Assembly (NCBI GenBank): GCA_002898275.1
Contig: BEIQ01000001.1
Coordinates: forward strand, 799,899-863,898
Direction of reading: 5' to 3'
DNA: 64,000 bases
DNA from: a bacterium HR40
GTDB taxonomy: Bacteria > Pseudomonadota > Alphaproteobacteria > Geminicoccales > Geminicoccaceae
Shown here: in pieces, positions 29,254 to 38,715 of the stretch
Layout: the number at the start of each line of letters is the position of its first letter
Numbering within the stretch: position 1 is the first letter of the stretch
Translations under genes and position numbers: made by a program
The notes under the pieces: model-generated
Database searches by the model: none
The model's input: the letters and a program-made list of their open reading frames with translations, nothing else
What the model was told of the DNA's origin: nothing

Positions 29254-30645
29254 ATGCCGCATCCGAGCTTCGATGATGTCCATCCCGTGGTCCTCGCCGG
29301 CGGTTCCGGCACCCGTCTGTGGCCACTGAGCCGGATCGGCCGTCCGAAGCATCTCGCCCCCTTGCTCGGCGAGCGGTCGCTTTTGCGACACACCGTCGAG
29401 CGGCTGCTCGCTCTGGTGCCAGCCGACCGCATCATGACCGTCGGGGCGGCGGCGCAGGCGGAACTGCTTGCCCGGGAACTCGAGCACATCGACGCGGACC
29501 TGCTCTCCGGCCTTTTGCTCGAGCCCGTGGCGCGCAACACGGCCGCCGCCGTCGGGCTTGCCGCTGCTGTGGTGGCCGAGCGGCTGGGCGGCGAGCGCGT
29601 GCTCTGGGTGTGTCCGTCCGATCACCTCATCCAGCGGCCCGACGTGCTCCGCGAGGCGGTCGTCACGGCTTTGCCGGCGGTGCGCGAAGGCGCCCTCGCC
29701 ACCTTCGGCATCCGGCCGTCCCGCCCGGAGACCGGCTTCGGGTATATCCGCCTCGGGCCGCCGCTCGCCGGTGGGAAGGGCGTCCATCGAGTGGCCGCCT
29801 TCGTGGAAAAGCCGCCGCGGGAGCAGGCGCAGGCGATGCTGCAGACAGGCGATTGGCTGTGGAACAGCGGCATTTTCCTGTTCCGGGCCGACTCCTTGCT
29901 GGCCGAGCTCGGTCGTTTCGCTCCGGCGATCGGCGAAGCGGTGCAGGCTGCAGCGAGAGCCGTCCGCTCCGGCTCTCTGCCGCGGCCGCCCTCGGACCTC
30001 TATGCGCGCATTCCCGAGCAGCCGATCGACAAGGCGGTCATGGAGCGCTCCCAGCGGCTCGTGGTCGTGCCCTGCGATCCCGGCTGGTCGGATCTGGGGT
30101 CGTGGCAGGCCCTTTGGGAAATCGCCGACCGCGACGACCAGGCCAATGCGTTCTCGGGCGAAGTGACGGCAGAAGCCGTCCGCGGCTGTCTGGTGCACGC
30201 CTCCACTCGTCTCGTGGCGCTCGCCGGGGTCGAGGACCTCGTGCTGGTCGACACGCCCGATGCGCTGTTCGTCGGTCGCCGCGACGGCAGCGAGCCGCTC
30301 AAGCGGCTGGTCGCACGGCTGGCAAAAGAGACCCGGCCGGAAGTGCTCGAGCCCTTCGCCCATACCGCTCCCTGGGGCGAGGAACGGCTGGTGGCTCGGC
30401 TGGATGGCATGGAGCTGCGGGTGCTGCGGCTCGTCCCCGATGCCCCCGCCTACCCTGCCGAGGACCCGAATGTCGTCTGGACCGTGGTCGAGGGCGAGGT
30501 CGAGCGCAGCCGCGATGGCCAGGCGCTGCGGGCAGGTCGCGGCGAGGGTTTTCTAGGCGAGCGCGGGCTTTGGTTACGGTGCGCCGGCAGGGGCGATGCC
30601 CGTCTCGTCAAGATCTGTCCGACACCGACTCCGTCGCTGGAGTGA
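29254..30645 (+). CDS. manC: Mannose-1-phosphate guanylyltransferase with degenerate isomerase-like tail
   Basis: 463 residues. The nucleotidyltransferase half is complete: VVLAGGSGTRLWPLSR near the start, ARNTAAAVGLAA, VCPSDHLI and FVEKP. It makes GDP-mannose from GTP and mannose-1-phosphate for polysaccharide synthesis. In bifunctional ManC/CpsB proteins the C-terminal cupin carries a histidine-rich metal site (QxHxHRxEHW); here the corresponding region (APWGEERLVARLDGMELRVLRL to VVWTVVEGEVE) keeps the fold pattern but lacks those histidines, so isomerase activity is unlikely. The ATG at 29254 is chosen over a TTG at 29224. A strong terminator follows. Confidence 0.9.
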   Translation: MPHPSFDDVHPVVLAGGSGTRLWPLSRIGRPKHLAPLLGERSLLRHTVERLLALVPADRIMTVGAAAQAELLARELEHIDADLLSGLLLEPVARNTAAAVGLAAAVVAERLGGERVLWVCPSDHLIQRPDVLREAVVTALPAVREGALATFGIRPSRPETGFGYIRLGPPLAGGKGVHRVAAFVEKPPREQAQAMLQTGDWLWNSGIFLFRADSLLAELGRFAPAIGEAVQAAARAVRSGSLPRPPSDLYARIPEQPIDKAVMERSQRLVVVPCDPGWSDLGSWQALWEIADRDDQANAFSGEVTAEAVRGCLVHASTRLVALAGVEDLVLVDTPDALFVGRRDGSEPLKRLVARLAKETRPEVLEPFAHTAPWGEERLVARLDGMELRVLRLVPDAPAYPAEDPNVVWTVVEGEVERSRDGQALRAGRGEGFLGERGLWLRCAGRGDARLVKICPTPTPSLE

Positions 30646-30683
30646 GGGAGCCGCCCGGACGGCGATCCGCTTCGCAAGAACGA

Positions 30684-30717
30684 GGAGCCGCGGTCGAGCC
30701 GCGGCTCCCTTTTTCTT
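30684..30717 (+). terminator. Rho-independent terminator of manC
   Basis: A perfect 10-bp stem GGAGCCGCGG / CCGCGGCTCC with loop TCGAG, followed directly by CTTTTTCTT, 39 bp after the manC stop. This is the clearest intrinsic terminator in the window. It lies between manC and the convergent RRM gene. Confidence 0.92.
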
Positions 30718-30735
30718 AACGGTCGGACAGGCTGC

Positions 30736-31071
30736 TCAGAAGCGGTGGCCACCGCCCCGGCCGCCGGGGAACCGGCCGCCGCCGCGATTCCCGAAGCCGC
30801 CACCGCCGCCGCGTCGCGGGCCACCGCGATCCTCGGCCTCGCGCACCGCGAGCGGCCGGCCACCGAGATCGACGCCGTTGAGCGCCCGGATGGCGTCGGC
30901 TGCCTGCTGCTCGGTGCCCATCTCGACGAAACCGAAGCCGCGCGAACGGCCGGTCTCGCGATCGGTGGCGATCTTCGCCGAGACCACCTCGCCGTGCTGT
31001 TCGAACAGCTCGGTGAGATCCTCGGCGGTGGTGTTGTAGGGGAAGTTGGCGACGAAGATCTTCCGCGTCAT
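30736..31071 (-). CDS. RRM-type RNA-binding protein with glycine-rich tail
   Basis: 111 residues: one RNA recognition motif with RNP2 (KIFVANF, about 4-10) and RNP1 (RGFGFVEM, 44-51), then a Gly/Arg-rich tail (GGPRRGGGGGFGNRGGGRF). Similar small bacterial proteins act as cold-inducible RNA chaperones. The ATG at 31071 gives the normal family start; the frame opens further up at 31179. About 230 bp separate its start from the end of the MFS gene behind it, enough for a long leader. That stretch shows no gene. Confidence 0.92.
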   Translation of the reverse strand: MTRKIFVANFPYNTTAEDLTELFEQHGEVVSAKIATDRETGRSRGFGFVEMGTEQQAADAIRALNGVDLGGRPLAVREAEDRGGPRRGGGGGFGNRGGGRFPGGRGGGHRF

Positions 31072-31300
31072 GACCTGCTCCAGGGTCGAAAGACAAAACA
31101 TCGGCCATCCCGCCGGGAGGCTGACGTTCTGTCCGTCTTTCGGCCCTGAGGTGAGGAAACGACGCGGCGGAGACGACACGGAGATCGGCGCCGGACGTAG
31201 TCCCGGGAAACGCGGAGAACCCGCACCGACGTTACGGACAGAAGTGAGCGCCGGACTCCGTGAAGCGGAACAACCTGGTGGAGAGGTAGCGCATCCCCTG

Positions 31301-32602
31301 TCAGGAATCGAGAGGAAAATAATCCTTGTCTCGCCGCGCCCCGGTCGGCTCCTTCCCTTCCGGCGTGGCTGTCCCTTCCGCTGCCGTGCCGCAGGCGAGC
31401 TCCAATCCGACCGGCGTCGTCTGCGGCAGAGCCACCCAGGGGCTGCGTTCGGTGGCTGGCACCGGCGGCCGGACCGTGCTGCGGTAGATCCCGAAGATGG
31501 CGATCGCCAGGTTGACCGCGGCGACGAAGGCGACGAAGCCGCCGGGCCCCAATGCGTCGAGAACGAAGCCGCCCAGGCTCGGGCCGAGGGTGGCGCCGAT
31601 ACCGTTGGCGAGCAGGATGGCGCTGCTCGCCGCCACCATCTCTTGCGGTCGCAGGAAGTCGTTGGTGTGAGCCACGCTCAGGGAGTAGAGCGGATAGGTG
31701 AACCCCGAGAACAAAAAGAAGCACAGGTACAAGAGCCAACGGTGGACGCCTTCGGCGAGATGACCGAGGACGATCCACAGAGCGGCGCCAGCAGCCGCGG
31801 CGATGAGCACATAGCGCCGGTCGGTGTGGTCGGAAATGCGGCCGAACGGCCACTGCAGCACGGCACCCCCGACGGAGAGGAGAGACATCAGGAAGGTGAT
31901 CTCGAACACCTCGAGCCCGATCGCGCGGCCGAAGAGCGGCCCGATGCCGAGCACCGCACCCAGAGTCACCCCGACCCCGACGATGGCCACGCAGCCGAGC
32001 GGCGAGGTCCGATAGAGTTCGCCGAGACCGAAGCGAGCGGGAGCCGAGAGCGAAGGTGTGGGGACAGCGGTGAGGAGCATGGGCACGACGGCGAGCGAAA
32101 GGGTCACCGACACCCAGACAAACGGTTCGAAACTGGCGGGATCGGTGAAGTTCAGGAGCAGCGGGCCGATGGCAAAGCCCAGAGTCTGCAAGGCCATATA
32201 GACCGACAGCAGACGCCCGCGGGTGTCGTTCGTGGTGCTGGCGTTGAGCCAGCTCTCGGCGACGATGTAGATGCCGGCAAAACAATAGCCGGTGACGATG
32301 CGCAGGACGAGCCAGGCAAAGGGTTCGACCACCAGCACGTGGAAGAGGATGGTGGTCGAGGCGATGGCTCCCATGGCCGCGAACACTCGCACATGGCCCA
32401 CCCGCGAGATCAAATGCTGGACGGTGAGCGAGCCGGCGAGAAGGCCGAGGAAATAGCCCGACAGCACGATCCCGGCGAGGCCGGTGGGAAAGCCAGCGAT
32501 CGCCGTGCCGAGGCTGAGAAGGGTTCCCTGGAGCCCGTGTCCGATCATGAGGACGAGGATGCCGAACAGCAGGGCCCAGTTGCCGGCGATGAGGGCAACC
32601 AT
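31301..32602 (-). CDS. MFS transporter (YfkF/UMF-like group)
   Basis: 433 residues of about 12 helices. LLFGILVLMIGHGLQGTLLSLGTAIAGF at the start, AESWLNASTTNDTRGRLLSVYMALQ after the fourth helix and the loop FGRISDHTDRRYVLIA match the alphaproteobacterial MFS subgroup that includes YcaD-like proteins. Substrate unknown. It is divergent from the HyuA-like gene with 166 bp between starts, so they may share regulation. The ATG at 32602 is preceded by GGGAGG. Confidence 0.88.
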   Translation of the reverse strand: MVALIAGNWALLFGILVLMIGHGLQGTLLSLGTAIAGFPTGLAGIVLSGYFLGLLAGSLTVQHLISRVGHVRVFAAMGAIASTTILFHVLVVEPFAWLVLRIVTGYCFAGIYIVAESWLNASTTNDTRGRLLSVYMALQTLGFAIGPLLLNFTDPASFEPFVWVSVTLSLAVVPMLLTAVPTPSLSAPARFGLGELYRTSPLGCVAIVGVGVTLGAVLGIGPLFGRAIGLEVFEITFLMSLLSVGGAVLQWPFGRISDHTDRRYVLIAAAAGAALWIVLGHLAEGVHRWLLYLCFFLFSGFTYPLYSLSVAHTNDFLRPQEMVAASSAILLANGIGATLGPSLGGFVLDALGPGGFVAFVAAVNLAIAIFGIYRSTVRPPVPATERSPWVALPQTTPVGLELACGTAAEGTATPEGKEPTGARRDKDYFPLDS

Positions 32603-32768
32603 GCATCCTCCCACACCAACCTGCACCTCCGCCCCACATTGAAGCGATTCCCGCTTGCTTCGCCTCTTTGGAAGCGGCACCGCCGTTGCCACCGCGACAT
32701 GCGCCACCTGGACCGGCCGGTCCATCGTCGCGCGCTTCGCGGCTCGCATCGAAAAGGGCCTGACGGGG

Positions 32769-34766
32769 ATGGTACTGCGACTTGGCATCGACACCGGCGG
32801 CACGTTCACCGATGCGGTGCTGATCGACGACAAGGAACAGGTGATCGCTGCCGCCAAGGCCGAGACCACCCACGCCGATCTCGTGGTGGGTATCGGGCAT
32901 GCGGTGCGCAGGGTCCTCGCTGCAGCCGATCAGCCGATCGGGCTCGTGGGGCTGTCGACGACGCTCGCCACGAATGCCATCGTCGAAGGACGCGGTGGTC
33001 GCGCCGCGCTCGTCCTCATCGGCCTCGAGCCGTCGCTGCTCGAGCGCGCGCAGTTGCGCGCCGCCGTCGCGGATGCTCCCGTCGTCACGCTCGCTGGAGG
33101 ACACGATGCCTTCGGCCGCGAGCTCGCCCCCCTCGAGCTTGGCGCTCTCGAGCGGGCATTCTCCGAGCTCGTCGGCCAGGTCGAGGCCGCCGCGGTGGTG
33201 AGTCAGTTCGCGGTCCGCGAGCCCACCCACGAGCTCGCCGCAGCGGCGTTTTTGCGCGAGCGCTTCGCCCTTCCCGTGACCTGCTCCCACGAGCTCACGA
33301 GCCGCATCGATGCGGCGCGACGAGCCCTGACCACTTTCCTCAACGCCCGCCTACTGCCGGAAATCGACCGCCTGCTGCGAGCGGTCGGTCAGCTCATGGG
33401 CGAGCTGGCGATTGCCGCGCCGCTCATGGTGGTGCGCGGCGACGGCTCCCTCATCCCGGCCGAAGCTGCCCGCAAGAAGCCTGTCGAAACCATCCTCTCG
33501 GGACCGGCGGCAAGCGTGGTCGGCGCCATCCATCTCGCCCGGCTCGCCGATGCCGTGGTGGTCGACGTCGGCGGCACCACCACCGACATCGCCGCGGTCG
33601 AGAACGGCCGGCCCCGGCTCGCTCGGCGCGGCGCCCGGATCGCCGGCTACGAGACCATGGTGGAGGCCGTCGAACTGGAGACCACCGGTCTCGGCGGCGA
33701 CAGCGAGGTGCGGCGCCAGACCGAGGGCCGACTCTCGGTCGGCCCCACCCGAGTCGTCCCGATCGCCGCCCTGGCCATGCGCCATCCCCCGGTGCTTGCC
33801 ATCCTCGAGCAGCAGATCGCGCGCCCATCGCGCGAGCACGACGCCCGCTTTGCCGTGGTGGCGGGAGAGCTGACCTCCGCTCTCCTCGACCGCCGCGAGC
33901 GGCGTCTGGCCGAATTGCTCGCTCAGGGACCGGTCCCGCTCGAGACCATTGTCGACCGCGAGGTGCTGGGCTCGGCTCTGCGACGCTTGGAAGGGCGCGG
34001 GCTCGTCCGCCGGGCGGGCTTCACCCCTACCGATGCGGCGCACGTCCTCGGTCGCCAGACCACCGGTTCGGTCGAGGCGGCGCGCCTCGCCGCCGCGCTC
34101 GAGGCGCGGAAGCCCGTTGCCGGACGATATCCCGAAACCGGCCCGGTCGAACTCTTCGCGCGTCAGGTGCTGGAGGCAGCGGAGCGGGCGATGACCGCGG
34201 CCCTCGTGCGAGCCGCCCTCGCTCGGCAGGGCGAGGCCGGCGACTGGCTCGAGGGGGGACAGCTCTCGGCCACGGTCGAGCGCGCCCTCTCCCCGTCCGC
34301 ACCACGCTGCGGTCGACCGCTTGTGGAAATGCGATTGCGTTACATGCGGCCTCTCGTCGGGGTGGGCGCACCGGCCGCCCTGCTGCTGCCCCGCCCCGCC
34401 GTCCATCTCGACACCGCCCTCGTCGTTCCGCCGCACTATGCGGTGTGCAACGCCGTGGGTGCGGTGGTCGGCGAAGTGATCGAGCGGGTCGAGGTGCTGA
34501 TCGGTCGCGACGAGGAGGAGCGCTTCCTCGTCCACCTGCCGGACGGTACCCGGGTGGTCGACGATTTGGCGACCGCGCGGGCCCTCGCTGGGGCGGAGGC
34601 AGCAAAACGGGCGCTCGCTCGTGCAAGAGAAGCCGGTGCGGTGGAGGCTGCGGTGGCGATCCAGGAAGAGGTGCGCAGCGTCGAGACGGCGGACGGCGGC
34701 AGCCTCGTCCTGGACGTGCGGGTGGTGGCCACCGCGCACGGCAGACCGCCCGTGACTCGGGAGTGA
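32769..34766 (+). CDS. HyuA-like hydantoinase/oxoprolinase family protein
   Basis: 665 residues. The N-terminal domain opens LRLGIDTGGTFTDAVLID, and the second domain has PVETILSGPAASVVGAIHLA and VVVDVGGTTTDIAAV, the actin/Hsp70-like phosphate loops of the HyuA family. Members act as ATP-dependent hydantoinases or 5-oxoprolinases, or as subunits of acetone/acetophenone carboxylases, nearly always with a HyuB partner; none is present here. Its stop overlaps a possible GTG in the amidase frame, so the amidase gene is probably cotranscribed. Confidence 0.85.
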   Translation: MVLRLGIDTGGTFTDAVLIDDKEQVIAAAKAETTHADLVVGIGHAVRRVLAAADQPIGLVGLSTTLATNAIVEGRGGRAALVLIGLEPSLLERAQLRAAVADAPVVTLAGGHDAFGRELAPLELGALERAFSELVGQVEAAAVVSQFAVREPTHELAAAAFLRERFALPVTCSHELTSRIDAARRALTTFLNARLLPEIDRLLRAVGQLMGELAIAAPLMVVRGDGSLIPAEAARKKPVETILSGPAASVVGAIHLARLADAVVVDVGGTTTDIAAVENGRPRLARRGARIAGYETMVEAVELETTGLGGDSEVRRQTEGRLSVGPTRVVPIAALAMRHPPVLAILEQQIARPSREHDARFAVVAGELTSALLDRRERRLAELLAQGPVPLETIVDREVLGSALRRLEGRGLVRRAGFTPTDAAHVLGRQTTGSVEAARLAAALEARKPVAGRYPETGPVELFARQVLEAAERAMTAALVRAALARQGEAGDWLEGGQLSATVERALSPSAPRCGRPLVEMRLRYMRPLVGVGAPAALLLPRPAVHLDTALVVPPHYAVCNAVGAVVGEVIERVEVLIGRDEEERFLVHLPDGTRVVDDLATARALAGAEAAKRALARAREAGAVEAAVAIQEEVRSVETADGGSLVLDVRVVATAHGRPPVTRE

Positions 34767-34891
34767 GCGCGATCGGCGCCGGGAACGAAGGGAAAGAACG
34801 CCCGGACGGAGCTGTCGCCCCGTCCCAGCACTTGCCGACCGCTTCCAGACATGCCAACGGTGGCTCGGTGGAAGCTGAGCCGGAGGCATCG

Positions 34892-36319
34892 GTGGCGAGC
34901 GCGGAACTCGTGCGGCTTCCCGCGCGGGAGGTGGTGCGACTGCTTGCCGAGCGGGAGATCTCGCCGCTCGAAGCGATCGACGCGGCGATAGCGCGAATCG
35001 AAGCGGTGGATCCGGACGTGAATGCCGTACCCACCTTGTGCATCGAGCGCGCGCGCCAGCACGCGCGCCGCCTGGAAACAGCGCTGCCACCCGAAGACCG
35101 GCGCGGCTGGCTCGCCGGCCTCCCCATCCTCGTCAAGGATCTGACCGATGTCGCCGGAGTCCGGACGACCTATGGCTCGCCGATCTTCGCCGAGCATGTG
35201 CCCGAGCGCTCGGACATTCTGGTCGAGCGGCTGGAGGCGCGCGGGGCGATCGTCCTCGGCAAGACCAACACCCCCGAGTTCGGGGCCGGCGCCAATACCT
35301 TCAACGAGGTCTTCGGTGCCACGCGCAATCCCTGGAATACGGCCTTAACCTGCGGTGGCTCCTCGGGCGGCTCGGCGGTGGCCCTGGCCACCGGGATGGC
35401 CTGGCTGGCAACCGGGTCGGATCTCGGCGGCTCGTTGCGGACCCCCGCCGCCTTCTGCGCCGTGGTCGGGCTGCGCCCATCCCCCGGACGGGTGCCGCAC
35501 GGCCCCTCCCTGACCCCTTTCCAGACTCTTTCCGTCGAAGGACCGATGGCGCGCGATGTCCGCGACCTCGCGCTGTTCCTCGACGCCATGAGCGGCTTCG
35601 ACCCCCGCGACCCGCTGAGCTTCGAGTCGGGACGCAGTTCCTTCACCGATGCCGTCGGCTGGCCGCCGAAGCTCCGGCGCGTGGCCTTCAGCCCCGATCT
35701 CGGCGGCATCACCCCGGTCGACCCTGAGATCGCCCACATCTGCCGCGAGGCGGCGGGACGCTTTCGGGAATTGGGCGCGGACATGGTCGAGAACGCGCCC
35801 GATCTGTCGCCGGCGGTCGAAGCCTTCACCGTGCTGCGCGCCGAACATTTCGTGACGGCCCGTGCGCCGCTGCTCGAGGCGCATCGCGCTCGGCTCAAGC
35901 CCGAGGTGGTGTGGAATATCGAACACGGCTTGCGGCTGACCGCCGCCGACATCGGTCGCGCCGAGCGGTTGCGCGCTGCCATGTTGCAGAACACGGTACG
36001 GTTCTTCGAGGATCACGACTTGCTCCTCTGCCCGGCGGCGGTGGTGCCACCTTTCCCGGTGGAGATCCGCTGGATCGAGGAACTCGCCGGTCACCGTTTC
36101 CCCTCCTACGTCGACTGGCTCACCATCACCTACGCCATCACCCTCACCAGCTGTCCCGCCATCTCGGTACCCTGCGGCTTCACGGCGAACGGCCTACCGG
36201 TCGGGCTGCAGATCGTTGCACCCCTTCGGGGCGAAGCCCTGCTCCTGCGAGCGGCGGTCGCCTTTGAGGATCTCATCGGTATCGCGAGCCAGCTGCCGAT
36301 CGACCCGCGGGCGGGATGA
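34892..36319 (+). CDS. Amidase signature family enzyme
   Basis: 475 residues from a GTG with GGAGG five bases upstream; an in-frame GTG overlapping the HyuA stop (34763) would add 43 poorly conserved residues. The triad is intact: Lys in [30 protein letters not shown], and Ser in GSDLGGSLRTPAAF. The C-terminus ISVPCGFTANGLPVGLQI is typical. Cleaves an amide of unknown identity. Paired with the HyuA-like gene and possibly the divergent MFS transporter, it could be part of a pathway for a cyclic amide or ureide; this is inference. Confidence 0.88.
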   Translation: MASAELVRLPAREVVRLLAEREISPLEAIDAAIARIEAVDPDVNAVPTLCIERARQHARRLETALPPEDRRGWLAGLPILVKDLTDVAGVRTTYGSPIFAEHVPERSDILVERLEARGAIVLGKTNTPEFGAGANTFNEVFGATRNPWNTALTCGGSSGGSAVALATGMAWLATGSDLGGSLRTPAAFCAVVGLRPSPGRVPHGPSLTPFQTLSVEGPMARDVRDLALFLDAMSGFDPRDPLSFESGRSSFTDAVGWPPKLRRVAFSPDLGGITPVDPEIAHICREAAGRFRELGADMVENAPDLSPAVEAFTVLRAEHFVTARAPLLEAHRARLKPEVVWNIEHGLRLTAADIGRAERLRAAMLQNTVRFFEDHDLLLCPAAVVPPFPVEIRWIEELAGHRFPSYVDWLTITYAITLTSCPAISVPCGFTANGLPVGLQIVAPLRGEALLLRAAVAFEDLIGIASQLPIDPRAG

Positions 36320-36371
36320 GTGGCGGTCGGCGGTGGCCCTTTGGCGGCCATCGCGCTGCTCCGGCGCGTCG

Positions 36372-37208
36372 CTACCGCCGGCTGCCGGTATCGGCGTCGC
36401 AGCGGGCGGCGGGCGTGAAGGCTCGCTCATCACCGAGTCGGAAGGCAGCGATGGCGGCCTGCCCCTCCGGCGATACCAGCCAGTCGCGAAAGCTCCGCGC
36501 CTCGGCAAAACGCACCCTTGGATGGCGCTCGGGATTGACCAGGGCGATGGCGTAGAGGTTCTCGAGACGGGGGTCGCCCCGCACCAGCTCTTCGAGTTCC
36601 CTGCGGTGGGAAAAGGCGAGGAAGCTCGCACGGTCGGTGAGAGTGTAGGCGGAGAGATTGGCGGCGATCGTCAGGGTTGCCGTCATCCCCGAGCCGACCT
36701 GGCGATACCAGCTGGTGTCGGCAACCCCGAGCTCGATACCGGCTTGCCGCCATAACGCCTGTTCGCGGCGATGCGTGCCCGAGTCGTCGCCGCGCGAGAC
36801 GAAGAGAGCTCGGCTATGGGCGATGCGGCGAAACGCGTCGACGACATCGTCTAAACCCCGGATGCCGGCTGGATCGTTGCGCGGCCCGACGAGGACGAAG
36901 TCGTTCCGCGCCACCTCGCAGCGCAGCACTCCGAAGCCCTCGCGGACGAAGGCGCGCTCGGCCTCGGGATCGTGCACCAGCACCGCGTCGCCATCGCCGT
37001 TGCGGGCGTGGTAGAGGGCCTGGCCAGTGCCCACTGCCACTACCCGCACCTGGATGCCGGTCTGGGCGGTGAAAAGCGGCAAGATGTGTTCGAGCAGACC
37101 GGAGTTCTGGACGGACGTCGTCGACTGCAGGACGAAGTAGCGTTCGCCAGCTTGCACCGGCGTGGCCGCGCAAAGGAGGAGGAAAAGGCCCGAGAGGGAC
37201 GGTTTCAT
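36372..37208 (-). CDS. tupA: Tungstate ABC transporter, substrate-binding protein
   Basis: 278 residues with a signal peptide (SGLFLLLCAATPVQA). The mature start FVLQSTTSVQNSGLLEHILP, VRVVAVGTGQALYHARNGDGDAVLVHDP and NDFVLVGPRNDPAGIRG are TupA landmarks that distinguish it from molybdate-binding ModA. It captures tungstate in the periplasm. Its ATG overlaps the tupC stop by 4 bp; gene order is tupB-tupC-tupA. Converges on the amidase gene. Confidence 0.92.
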   Translation of the reverse strand: MKPSLSGLFLLLCAATPVQAGERYFVLQSTTSVQNSGLLEHILPLFTAQTGIQVRVVAVGTGQALYHARNGDGDAVLVHDPEAERAFVREGFGVLRCEVARNDFVLVGPRNDPAGIRGLDDVVDAFRRIAHSRALFVSRGDDSGTHRREQALWRQAGIELGVADTSWYRQVGSGMTATLTIAANLSAYTLTDRASFLAFSHRRELEELVRGDPRLENLYAIALVNPERHPRVRFAEARSFRDWLVSPEGQAAIAAFRLGDERAFTPAARCDADTGSRR

Positions 37209-37957
37209 GTCGGGAGCTCCCCGGCGAGACACAGGAAGGCTTCGCGCGTCGCCGGCCGGGTAAAGAACACCGAAGCCGGTGCCTCTTCGAGCACCCGGCC
37301 GCCGTGCAGGAAGATCACGCGATCGGCGAGGCGCCGAGCCTGCGCCACGTCGTGCGTGACGAGGAGCAGATGCGTGCCCTCTGCCGCCGTCCGCCGCAGC
37401 AGATCCTCGATCACCAGCGTCGCCGCAGGATCGAGGCTCGCGGTTGGTTCGTCGAGCAGCAGGAGCTCGGGCTCGAGGACGAGCGCTCGCGCTAGGGCCA
37501 CCCGCTGTTGCTCGCCCCCGGATAGTCCGCGGGCTGGACGATCCGCCAACGCCTCGAGTGCGAAGCGGGCGAGAATGGCCGCTAGCCTCCGCTGCCGCTC
37601 CCCTCGCGCGAGGCCGCGGGGGCGCAACGCAAAGACGAGATTGCCGACGACCGAGCGGCGCAGCAGGAGCGGCCGCTGGAAGACGAGGGCCTGGCGGCTG
37701 AGCACGTCCGGTCCGAACGGTCGGCCGTTCCACCGCATCTCGCCCGCCACCGGCTTCACCAGGCCATGGAGGGTGCGCAAAAGCACGCTCTTGCCGGCAC
37801 CGTTGGGGCCGAGCACCACCGTCGTGCCCTGGCCGGCAATGGTCAAGGAGACCCGGTCGAGCACACGCCTTCCGCCGATCTCCACCATGAGGTCGCGCAC
37901 CTCGAGCGGCAGAATCGGCTGACCGAGGGCCACGGTCCCTCCCCGGTTCTCAGCCAT
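37205..37957 (-). CDS. tupC: Tungstate ABC transporter, ATP-binding protein
   Basis: 250 residues: Walker A GPNGAGKSVLLR, Q-loop LVFQRPLLLRRSV, signature LSGGEQQRVALARAL, Walker B LLLLDEPTASLD and the switch His in LLVTHD. It energises TupB. ATG 37957 is 8 bp inside the tupB 3' end. The QRPLLLRRSV segment is usual in TupC-like ATPases. Confidence 0.92.
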   Translation of the reverse strand: MAENRGGTVALGQPILPLEVRDLMVEIGGRRVLDRVSLTIAGQGTTVVLGPNGAGKSVLLRTLHGLVKPVAGEMRWNGRPFGPDVLSRQALVFQRPLLLRRSVVGNLVFALRPRGLARGERQRRLAAILARFALEALADRPARGLSGGEQQRVALARALVLEPELLLLDEPTASLDPAATLVIEDLLRRTAAEGTHLLLVTHDVAQARRLADRVIFLHGGRVLEEAPASVFFTRPATREAFLCLAGELPT

Positions 37958-38657
37958 AGGCAAGGCGCATCGCCGCCTGACGGAACAGGGCGACCAGAAG
38001 ATTGACGGTAAAGGCGAGCACGAGCAACACCAGGCCGAGGGCAAGCGCCTGGGCGATCTCGCCCTTCGCTGTCTCGAGAGCGATGGCCGTGGTCATGACC
38101 CGGGTGAGATGGGCGATGTTGCCGCCGACGATCATCACCGCGCCGACTTCGGCGATCGCCCGCCCGAAGCCGGCGAGCAGCACGGTGACGAGCCCGAACC
38201 GCCCCTCCCACAGCAGGGTAGCGAGGACGGCAGCCGGCCGCAGGCCGAGGGAGCGGAAGAGCTCGTCGTACTCCTCGTGCAGCGACGACAAGAGTTCGTG
38301 CGCAAGCGCCACGACGATCGGCATCACCAATACGGTCTGGGCGATCACCATGGCGCTCGGGGTGTAGAGGAGACCGAGGGCGCCGAGCGGCCCGCTGTTC
38401 GAGAGCAACAGATAGATGAAGAGACCGACCACCACCGGTGGCAGCCCCATGAGGGCATTGACGGCGACGATCATGACCCGCCGTCCGGGAAAACGCAGCG
38501 CCGCGAGGACCGCCCCGAGCGGCAGGCCCAAAAGAGCGGCGATCGTCACCGCAGAGAGGCTGACCAAAAGCGACAGCGCCACGATCTCGAGGAGCGCCGG
38601 ATCGGCCCCGAGGATCAAGGCCGCGGCACCGACGAAGGCGGTCGTCAACTCGTCCAT
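37950..38657 (-). CDS. tupB: Tungstate ABC transporter, permease
   Basis: 235 residues with about five transmembrane helices and the EAA-like loop DELFRSLGLRPAAVLATLLWEGR. MGLPPVVVGLFIYLLLSNSGPLG and FGRAIAEVGAVMIVGGNI are typical of TupB. First gene of the three-gene operon. Tungstate uptake implies a W-enzyme such as formate dehydrogenase or aldehyde oxidoreductase elsewhere in the genome. Confidence 0.92.
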   Translation of the reverse strand: MDELTTAFVGAAALILGADPALLEIVALSLLVSLSAVTIAALLGLPLGAVLAALRFPGRRVMIVAVNALMGLPPVVVGLFIYLLLSNSGPLGALGLLYTPSAMVIAQTVLVMPIVVALAHELLSSLHEEYDELFRSLGLRPAAVLATLLWEGRFGLVTVLLAGFGRAIAEVGAVMIVGGNIAHLTRVMTTAIALETAKGEIAQALALGLVLLVLAFTVNLLVALFRQAAMRLAYG

Positions 38658-38715
38658 TCCGGCGTCGCATCCGGCGAGAGGTCCGAGCGTGTTATAGAAT
38701 CGACCCCTGGTCGCT

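Noticed and set aside
31046-34762. Upstream part of a 1757-codon plus-strand open frame
   Set aside because: It runs antisense to the MFS gene and out of frame with the HyuA-like gene; its composition is not protein-like. Only the 3' part (amidase) is real.
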